Translations under genes and position numbers: made by a program
NCBI GenBank assembly: GCA_910577935.1
Contig: CAJTOT010000003.1
Span: forward strand, 93,913 to 119,972
Length of the DNA: 26,060 bases
Origin: an uncultured Hungatella sp.
Lineage (GTDB): Bacteria; Bacillota; Clostridia; Lachnospirales; Lachnospiraceae
Reading direction: 5' to 3'
The notes under the pieces: model-generated
Databases searched by the model: none
Seen by the model: the letters and a program-made list of their open reading frames with translations, nothing else
Told to the model about the DNA's origin: nothing
In this document: one piece after another, positions 21,124 to 26,060 of the stretch
Numbering within the stretch: the first letter of the stretch is position 1
Layout of the letters: every line of letters begins with the position of its first letter

Positions 21124-22536
21124 ATGGCAATTACATATGATCTGCTCATAATCGGCGGAGGACCGGGCGGCTACACGGCTGCCATAAAGGCGGCCGGCCT
21201 GGGTATGAAGACGGCGGTGGTTGAAAAGGAGAAGCTGGGGGGAACCTGTCTCAACAGAGGCTGTATCCCTACCAAGGCGCTGCTCCACGCCTCCAGCCTG
21301 TTTGCGATGATGCAGAAATGCGACGAATTCGGAGTCAGCGTGGAAGAGATGGCCTTTGATTTCAAAAAGATGCAGAATTCCAAGAGGAAGGCTGTGGAGG
21401 CCTACCGCTCCAATGTGGAGAGGCAGTTTGAGAGCCTGGGCATTGACTTGATTCACGGGACGGCCGCCATACGGCGAAACCGGAACGTGGAAGTGAAGAC
21501 GGCTGAGGGAAAAGAGTACTATGAGGCGAAGCATGTGATTATCGCCACAGGCGCCGCGGCGAAAATGCCGGATATACCGGGAATTGAGCTGGAGGGAGTT
21601 TTAAACAGCGACCGGCTTCTGGCGGCGGAGAACTGGAATTTTGACCAGATCACCATCGTGGGAGGCGGCGTCATCGGCGTGGAGATGGCGACCATTTTCA
21701 ATTCCCTGTGCTCCAAGGTGACGATTCTTGAGCAGGGAGATCATCTGCTGGGCCCCATGGACCAGGAGGTGGCCAGGACGCTGGAGGAGGAACTGACTTA
21801 CAAGGGCATCCAGGTGTACTGCGGCGCTGCCCTGAGAGAGATCACCAGAGATAACGGGCTGGTATGCCATTTTACCCAGAACGGGGAGGAGAAGTCCGTG
21901 CGCTCCACCCAGGTGCTCATGTCTGTGGGGCGGGTTCCCTATACAGAAGGACTGTTTGGGGCTGATGTGGAATTTGAGACAGAGAAGGGGCGCCTGACGG
22001 TGGGAGAGGACTTTATGACCAGCCAGCCGGAGATTTACGCCATCGGTGATGTGTGCGCGCCTATTCAGCTTGCCCATGTGGCGGCGGCGCAGGGAACCTT
22101 TGTGGTGGAGAAAATCGCTGGAATCCCCCACACTATCCAGCTGTCGGTAGTGCCCAACGGCATGTATGCCCGCCTCCCGGTAGTGCCCAGCTGCATCTAC
22201 ACAGACCCGGAGATCGCCACCGTGGGAATCACGGAGGAGGCGGCAAGAGCCTGCGGCATGAAGGTGCTCTGCGGCAAGTATTCCATGAGCGGCAACGGCA
22301 AATCCATCATCTCCCACGAGAGGGGAGGCTTTGTCCGGCTGGTATTTGACGCCTACTCAAAGAATCTGGTAGGCGCCCAGATTGTGTGTCCGCGCGCCAC
22401 GGACATGATCGGAGAGATGGCGACGGCTATCGCCGCGGGGCTGACGGCGGGCCAGCTTCAGATGGCTATGAGGGCTCACCCCACCTACAGCGAAGGCATC
22501 GGCATGGCCATCGAGGATGCGTTTAAGAAGGCATAG
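21124..22536 (+). CDS. lpdA: Dihydrolipoyl dehydrogenase
   Basis: A flavoprotein that reoxidises dihydrolipoyl groups with NAD+. FAD motif IIGGGPGGYTAAIKAA starts at residue 9; the redox disulphide is Cys42/Cys47 (GGTCLNRGCIPTK); NAD motif ITIVGGGVIGVEMA, FAD motif YAIGDV and the C-terminal catalytic HPTYSE (His452, Glu457) are all intact. The length, 470 aa, is normal. A purine-rich AAGGGGG lies 7-8 nt upstream of the ATG. No E1/E2 2-oxoacid dehydrogenase or glycine cleavage gene is adjacent, so its lipoyl partner is encoded elsewhere. Confidence 0.95.
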   Translation: MAITYDLLIIGGGPGGYTAAIKAAGLGMKTAVVEKEKLGGTCLNRGCIPTKALLHASSLFAMMQKCDEFGVSVEEMAFDFKKMQNSKRKAVEAYRSNVERQFESLGIDLIHGTAAIRRNRNVEVKTAEGKEYYEAKHVIIATGAAAKMPDIPGIELEGVLNSDRLLAAENWNFDQITIVGGGVIGVEMATIFNSLCSKVTILEQGDHLLGPMDQEVARTLEEELTYKGIQVYCGAALREITRDNGLVCHFTQNGEEKSVRSTQVLMSVGRVPYTEGLFGADVEFETEKGRLTVGEDFMTSQPEIYAIGDVCAPIQLAHVAAAQGTFVVEKIAGIPHTIQLSVVPNGMYARLPVVPSCIYTDPEIATVGITEEAARACGMKVLCGKYSMSGNGKSIISHERGGFVRLVFDAYSKNLVGAQIVCPRATDMIGEMATAIAAGLTAGQLQMAMRAHPTYSEGIGMAIEDAFKKA

Positions 22537-22556
22537 GGATAAAGGAGACTGGTTAT

Positions 22557-24341
22557 ATGAACGAGAGACTTGAGACACTGAGAGGGCTGATGGCAGAGCG
22601 CCATATAGACGCCTATCTGATTCCCACCTCGGATTTTCATGAGTCCGAGTATGTAGGAGAGCATTTCGGCTGCCGGAAATTCCTGACAGGCTTCACCGGC
22701 TCCGCGGGGACGGCGGTGGTGACTGCCTGCGAGGCGGGGCTGTGGACGGACGGCAGGTATTTTGTCCAGGCGGCGAAAGAGTTGGAGGGAAGCGGATTTA
22801 AGCTCTGGAAAATGGGACAGGAGGGAGTTCCCGCCATAGAGGAGTACCTGGCAGAGAAACTTCCCCAGGGCGGCGTTCTGGGCTTCGACGGCCGGGTGGT
22901 AAACAGCCGCATGGGCCGGGAGCTTGAGGATATTCTGGAGGAAAAACAGGTTACGTTTGCCTGTGAAGAGGATCTGGTGGGGGAGATGTGGACCGGCAGG
23001 CCGGAACTGCCGGCGGAGCCGGTGTGGATTCTGGAAGAGAAGTACGCAGGAAAACCGGCGGCGGAGAAGATCGGGGACCTGCGGGCAGCCATGAAGAAGG
23101 CGAGGGCCACGGTTCATGTGCTCACCACCCTGGACGATATAGTGTGGCTTCTCAATATCAGGGGAAATGACGTACCCAACAATCCGGTGGCGCTGTCCTA
23201 CGGGGTGGTGACGCCGGAGAATTTCTATTTGTTTATCAATGAAGCCGTCCTGGGGCAGGAGGTAAAAGAGTACTTAACAGGTTTACAGGTTACAGTAAAG
23301 CCCTACAATGACATTTACCAGTTTGTCAAGAGCTTCCGCCATGAGAGGGTGCTTCTGGAAAGCTCCAGGATCAACTACGCTATCAGGAACAATCTGGATT
23401 CTTCCAACAGGGTTGTGGATAAAATGAACCCTACGGCGATGGCCAAGGCGGTGAAGAACCCGGTGGAGATCGAAAACGAGCGCCGCGCCCACATCAAGGA
23501 CGGCGCGGCGGTGACGAAATTCATGTACTGGCTGAAACACAATATAGGCAGGATGCCTGTGACGGAGATCACCGCCTCCCGGCATCTGGAGGAGCTGCGC
23601 AGGCAGCAGGAGGGATACCTGGGGCCCAGCTTTGACACCATATCCGCCTACGGGTCCAACGCCGCCATGTGCCATTATTCCGCGACACCGGAGAGCGACA
23701 GGGCTTTGGAACCCAGGGGACTTTATCTGGTGGATTCCGGGGGGCAGTACCTTGAGGGCACCACGGACATCACCAGAACCATGGCGCTGGGGCCGGTCAC
23801 CGAGGAGGAGAGGGAACATTTCACCCTGGTGGCCATGAGCATGCTGAGGCTCGGCCATGCCAAGTTCCTGTACGGGTGCAGAGGGCTTTCCCTGGATTAC
23901 ATCGCCAGGCAGCCTCTGTGGGAGAGGGGCTTAAACTATGACCACGGCACAGGTCACGGGGTAGGTTACCTGCTCAACGTCCATGAGAGGCCCAACGGGA
24001 TTCGCTACAAGACCGTGCCGGAGCGCATGGACAGCGCCGTCATCGAGGAGGGCATGATCTGTTCCGACGAGCCGGGCATCTACATCGAGGGCAGCCATGG
24101 AATCCGGACGGAGAACCTGATCGTGTGCAGGAAGGCGGAGAAAAGCGTCTATGGGCAGTTTATGGAATTTGAGTACCTGACCTTTGCCCCCATTGACCTG
24201 GACGCCCTGAACGTGTCTCTCATGGAGAAAAAGGATATAGAGTATTTAAACGAGTATCACAGACAGGTATATGAAAAAATCAGCCCCTGTCTGACCGGGG
24301 AAGAGAGGCAGTGGCTGAAACAGGTTACAAGAGAAATATAG
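22557..24341 (+). CDS. Xaa-Pro aminopeptidase, M24B family, three-domain type
   Basis: It removes N-terminal residues before proline. 594 aa, the long form seen in eukaryotic XPNPEP1 and many Firmicutes. Two creatinase-like N-terminal domains (AYLIPTSDFHESEYVGEHF and FLTGFTGSAGTAVV near the start; LTTLDDIVWLLNIRG opening the second) precede a pita-bread M24 domain. Metal ligands appear at Asp393 (YLVDSGGQY), Asp404 (GTTDITRT), His467 (GTGHGVGY), Glu505 (CSDEPGIY) and Glu539 (EFEYLTF). A conserved XPNPEP-type tail (LTFAPIDLDALNVSLM) follows. AAAGGAG lies 9 nt before the ATG. It is last in the HAD-lpdA-pepP run and precedes a terminator. Cytosolic, with no signal peptide. Confidence 0.95.
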   Translation: MNERLETLRGLMAERHIDAYLIPTSDFHESEYVGEHFGCRKFLTGFTGSAGTAVVTACEAGLWTDGRYFVQAAKELEGSGFKLWKMGQEGVPAIEEYLAEKLPQGGVLGFDGRVVNSRMGRELEDILEEKQVTFACEEDLVGEMWTGRPELPAEPVWILEEKYAGKPAAEKIGDLRAAMKKARATVHVLTTLDDIVWLLNIRGNDVPNNPVALSYGVVTPENFYLFINEAVLGQEVKEYLTGLQVTVKPYNDIYQFVKSFRHERVLLESSRINYAIRNNLDSSNRVVDKMNPTAMAKAVKNPVEIENERRAHIKDGAAVTKFMYWLKHNIGRMPVTEITASRHLEELRRQQEGYLGPSFDTISAYGSNAAMCHYSATPESDRALEPRGLYLVDSGGQYLEGTTDITRTMALGPVTEEEREHFTLVAMSMLRLGHAKFLYGCRGLSLDYIARQPLWERGLNYDHGTGHGVGYLLNVHERPNGIRYKTVPERMDSAVIEEGMICSDEPGIYIEGSHGIRTENLIVCRKAEKSVYGQFMEFEYLTFAPIDLDALNVSLMEKKDIEYLNEYHRQVYEKISPCLTGEERQWLKQVTREI

Positions 24342-24366
24342 GTTACAACATATCGGATGTCTGGGT

Positions 24367-24405
24367 AAAGCCGGATGCTTCCTGAGAGGGAGGCATCCGG
24401 CTTTT
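24367..24405 (+). terminator. Terminator after the Xaa-Pro aminopeptidase gene
   Basis: AAAGCCGGATGC (24367-24378) pairs perfectly with GCATCCGGCTTT (24393-24404), with further TTCC/GGGA pairing inside, and TTTT follows. Confidence 0.9.
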
Positions 24406-24495
24406 GTCCCTTTCTCGGAGAAGGGCCTTATGCCCGCCGGGGCGGAAGTCCTGGCTCCCTGCGGTCCTGGCAGCCCCCCGCAGTCCCTGCGGGAG

Positions 24496-25053
24496 TTACA
24501 GGCAGACCAGGGCATAGGCATGACCCACATGAGGGAGAAATGCTTCCAGGATGTCGCAGGTGCGAATCTTCAGGCTGGAGGTGTTGACGCAGGGGTGGCA
24601 GCCGATGAATTCATGTCCCTTCACCACCTCCTCGTCAATGAGCAGCTTCACATGGCGCTCCCTGTCATTCATCAGCCCCAGGACGCTGACGGAGCCGGGG
24701 GTGATGTCCAGGAATCTCTCCATGTATTCCGGCTCGGCGAAGGAAAGCCGGGAGCTGCCGATCTGCCTGGAGAGGAGGGAGGTGCGGAATTTCTTTCCGC
24801 CGGGCATCATCAGCAGGTAGAAGGCGGTTCTCTGGGCATTGCACAGGAAAAGATTCTTGCAGATATCGATGTCCAGGAATTTGTCGATGCTGTGGCAGGC
24901 TTCCATGGTGAATGCGGCGTCGTGATCCAGGCGCTCATAGGAAATGCCCAGCCGGTCTAAAAGGTCGTAGACGCGAAGCTCCTGGGGGAGGCGCCCGGCA
25001 GATGAGAGCGGGCGTCCGGTGTAGAGGGTGGGATCGATGTAAAAAGTGTCCAT
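24496..25053 (-). CDS. Prolyl-tRNA editing protein, ProX/YbaK family
   Basis: A free-standing deacylase that clears mischarged Ala (or Cys) from tRNA-Pro. 185 aa. Landmarks: YDLLDRLGISYERLDHDAAFTMEAC near the N-terminus, KNLFLCNAQRTAFYLLMMPGGKKF, SRLSFAEPEYMERFLDITPGSVSVLGLMND, and GHEFIGCHPCVNTSSLKI, which holds the usual binding-loop region. This pattern fits ProXp-ala/PrdX better than YbaK. AAAGGAG lies 6 nt before the ATG at 25053. It is divergent from the rRNA methyltransferase gene and overlaps no other gene. A hairpin ends directly at its Shine-Dalgarno. Confidence 0.9.
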   Translation of the reverse strand: MDTFYIDPTLYTGRPLSSAGRLPQELRVYDLLDRLGISYERLDHDAAFTMEACHSIDKFLDIDICKNLFLCNAQRTAFYLLMMPGGKKFRTSLLSRQIGSSRLSFAEPEYMERFLDITPGSVSVLGLMNDRERHVKLLIDEEVVKGHEFIGCHPCVNTSSLKIRTCDILEAFLPHVGHAYALVCL

Positions 25054-25066
25054 AAAATGCTCCTTT

Positions 25067-25110
25067 GAATATGCCGGGAACCGTTGGGGCTTCCCGGCGA
25101 GGGGATATTC
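25067..25110 (-). promoter_or_regulatory. Two-part leader hairpin abutting the ProX ribosome binding site
   Basis: On the minus strand GAATAT (25105-25110), a 6-nt CCCCTC bulge, GCCGGGAA (25091-25098), loop, TTCCCGGC (25073-25080) and ATATTC (25067-25072) form stacked 8-bp and 6-bp stems. ATATTC runs straight into AAAGGAG. No U tract follows, so it is not a terminator. It may control translation or RNA stability. Confidence 0.5.
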
Positions 25111-25176
25111 GATGCCTTTTGTGCGGCGCAGGCGGACAAAGCGATGTCAGACTGCGCGGTTGCAATATCTCAGGTT

Positions 25177-25204
25177 ATTATATAAAATTTAGTGGAAATT
25201 GCAA
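25177..25204 (-). promoter_or_regulatory. Promoter of the ProX gene
   Basis: On the minus strand TTGCAA (25199-25204), 16 nt and a consensus TATAAT (25177-25182). It overlaps the opposing plus-strand promoter elements, so the two directions may compete for polymerase. Confidence 0.6.
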
Positions 25205-25370
25205 TAGATATTTCTTATAATGAGAAGAGTTGGCTGCGATTAGCGCCATGACTGATCAATTCGCTGAGTAGTCATGAGCCAGTACGGCTGCAGAGCCAGG
25301 AGCTTCTGTTGGGAGGGCCTGCGCGGATGGATCGCTGCCTGCAGGGATCAATTATCTGAGAAAGTGAGAA

Positions 25371-26060
25371 ATGACAGTGGAAGACAAAAAGAAGAAAACA
25401 GAAAAGCATTTGAAAGATCACAGGACAGCAGAGGGGAACAGGGAAAAGAAAAGCAGCAGAACCGGAAAGAACAGTGAAAAAGCCAGACAAAAAAGCCTGT
25501 GCCCGGTGTCTAAAAAATGCGGCGGCTGCCAGCTGCTGGATATTCCATATGAAAGACAGCTTTACGGCAAGCAGAAGCAGGTGGAGGAGCTGCTGAAAGG
25601 CTTTTGCAGAGTCTATCCCATCACGGGCATGGACAACCCGTTTTACTACCGCAATAAGGTTCACGCTGCCTTCGGATACCGGAAAGGGGAGGTCGTCTCC
25701 GGAGTCTACAAGGAGGGAACTCACGACATCGTGGCTGTGGACCGATGCATGCTGGAAGACCAGAAGGCAGACGAGATTATCGGAACCATCAGAGGGATGC
25801 TGAAATCTTTTAAGATTCGGACCTACGATGAGGATACAGGCTATGGCCTGCTGCGCCATGTGCTGGTGAAGCGGGGCTTTGCCACAGGGCAGGTTATGGT
25901 GGTTTTGGTGACCGCTTCCCCCGTGTTCCCCTCCCGCAATAATTTTGTCAGGGCTCTCAGGGACAGGCACCCGGAGATAACCACCATTGTCCAAAATCTG
26001 AACGACCGCCAGACCAGCATGGTTCTTGGGGACAAGGAGAAGGTTCTCTTCGGGAAAGGA
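25371..26060 (+). CDS. 23S rRNA (uracil-5)-methyltransferase, RlmD/RumA family (3' truncated)
   Basis: The frame is open from the ATG at 25371 to the window edge: the first 230 residues of a protein usually near 450. A stop lies one codon before the preceding in-frame position, so the ATG is the first possible start; its Shine-Dalgarno is weak. Residues 1 to about 45 form a Lys/Arg/Glu-rich low-complexity tail. Then SLCPVSKKCGGCQLLDIPYERQL gives the three-Cys part of the family [4Fe-4S] motif. The following GMDNPFYYRNKVHAAFGYRKGEVVSGVYKEGTHDIV and VDRCML (fourth Cys) are typical of RlmCD-type m5U methyltransferases. The SAM-binding and catalytic Cys region is beyond the window. Whether it modifies U1939, U747 or both cannot be told. 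A short out-of-frame ORF at 25274-25477 overlaps its start. Confidence 0.92.
   Translation, partial: MTVEDKKKKTEKHLKDHRTAEGNREKKSSRTGKNSEKARQKSLCPVSKKCGGCQLLDIPYERQLYGKQKQVEELLKGFCRVYPITGMDNPFYYRNKVHAAFGYRKGEVVSGVYKEGTHDIVAVDRCMLEDQKADEIIGTIRGMLKSFKIRTYDEDTGYGLLRHVLVKRGFATGQVMVVLVTASPVFPSRNNFVRALRDRHPEITTIVQNLNDRQTSMVLGDKEKVLFGKG

Larger units (their letters stand above)
25054..25370. other. Divergent intergenic region between ProX and rRNA methyltransferase genes
   Basis: This 317-bp stretch has the ProX leader hairpin, the minus promoter at 25177-25204, plus-strand promoter elements TTGCAA-17-TAAAAT (25160-25188) and TGGAAA-17-TATAAT (25193-25221), a CATGACT/AGTCATG inverted repeat (25247-25253 with 25270-25276) and a direct repeat GATCAATTnnCTGAG (25254 and 25347 regions). 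No gene is supported inside it. Confidence 0.55.

Noticed and set aside
24430..24960. 176-codon plus-strand ORF opposite the ProX gene
   Set aside because: A shadow of the ProX gene, which has family motifs and a good ribosome binding site on the minus strand.
25274..25477. 67-codon ORF overlapping the start of the rRNA methyltransferase gene
   Set aside because: It has no ribosome binding site and is out of frame with the strongly supported methyltransferase reading frame.
1..26060. Mobile elements, CRISPR arrays, phage genes, defence systems
   Set aside because: No transposase, integrase, terminal repeats, spaced repeats or defence gene signatures were seen on either strand. tRNA-Pro shows no duplicated 3' end that would mark an attachment site.

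Overview
This 26 kb window is chromosomal DNA from a spore-forming, anaerobic Firmicute, most likely a Lachnospiraceae member of the Enterocloster/Clostridium XIVa type. That placement is an inference from the gene set: a GerA germination protein, spoIID-spoIIQ, cotJABC, an Ile T-box, strong AGGAGG ribosome binding sites and moderately GC-rich coding DNA. I see no transposase, integrase, phage gene, CRISPR array or rRNA. It reads as core chromosome with several sporulation loci mixed among housekeeping genes.

Layout. 1-961: 3' end of a helical, possibly YhgE/Pip-like protein, convergent and flush with an orphan GerA/SpoVAF-type germination gene (minus). 2.38-3.05 kb: a gene-free stretch with a promoter, two hairpins and a terminator, which is a candidate small RNA. 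3.05-4.5 kb: nicotinate phosphoribosyltransferase (minus), divergent from a consensus promoter and an isoleucine T-box leader that drive ileS and glgP. The ileS and glgP frames are joined with no stop codon. 10.7-12.5 kb: spoIID then spoIIQ, the engulfment pair, with sigma-E-like and sigma-F-like promoters. 12.75-13.47 kb: a promoter, a highly structured RNA ending in a terminator, and a small secreted protein. 13.6-16.1 kb (minus): a FAD-Rieske oxidoreductase followed by cotJA, cotJB and cotJC. 16.2 kb: a divergent, sigma-K-like promoter and a repeat-built protein with 30 cysteines. 17.0-17.8 kb: a gluconate 5-dehydrogenase-type SDR behind twin GntR-type operators. 17.9-20.2 kb (minus): a small coiled-coil protein, a secreted TIM-barrel hydrolase and tRNA-Pro(GGG). 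20.3-24.4 kb (plus): a run of HAD phosphatase, dihydrolipoyl dehydrogenase and Xaa-Pro aminopeptidase. 24.5-26.06 kb: a ProX-type prolyl-tRNA editing gene (minus), divergent from a 23S rRNA uracil methyltransferase cut by the window edge.

Most worth following up: (1) a possible spore-surface redox module, in which a flavin/Rieske enzyme is arranged as an operon with the CotJ Mn-catalase genes and lies opposite a Cys-rich, CdeC/CdeM-like protein; (2) the structured RNA at about 12787-13014; (3) the stop-less ileS-glgP junction at an A6 tract; (4) a SpoIID with Gln at the expected catalytic Glu, paired with a SpoIIQ lacking LytM zinc ligands, where the spoIID ribosome binding site is also the 3' arm of the upstream terminator. 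All functional statements come from reading motifs by eye. No database search or folding program was run.
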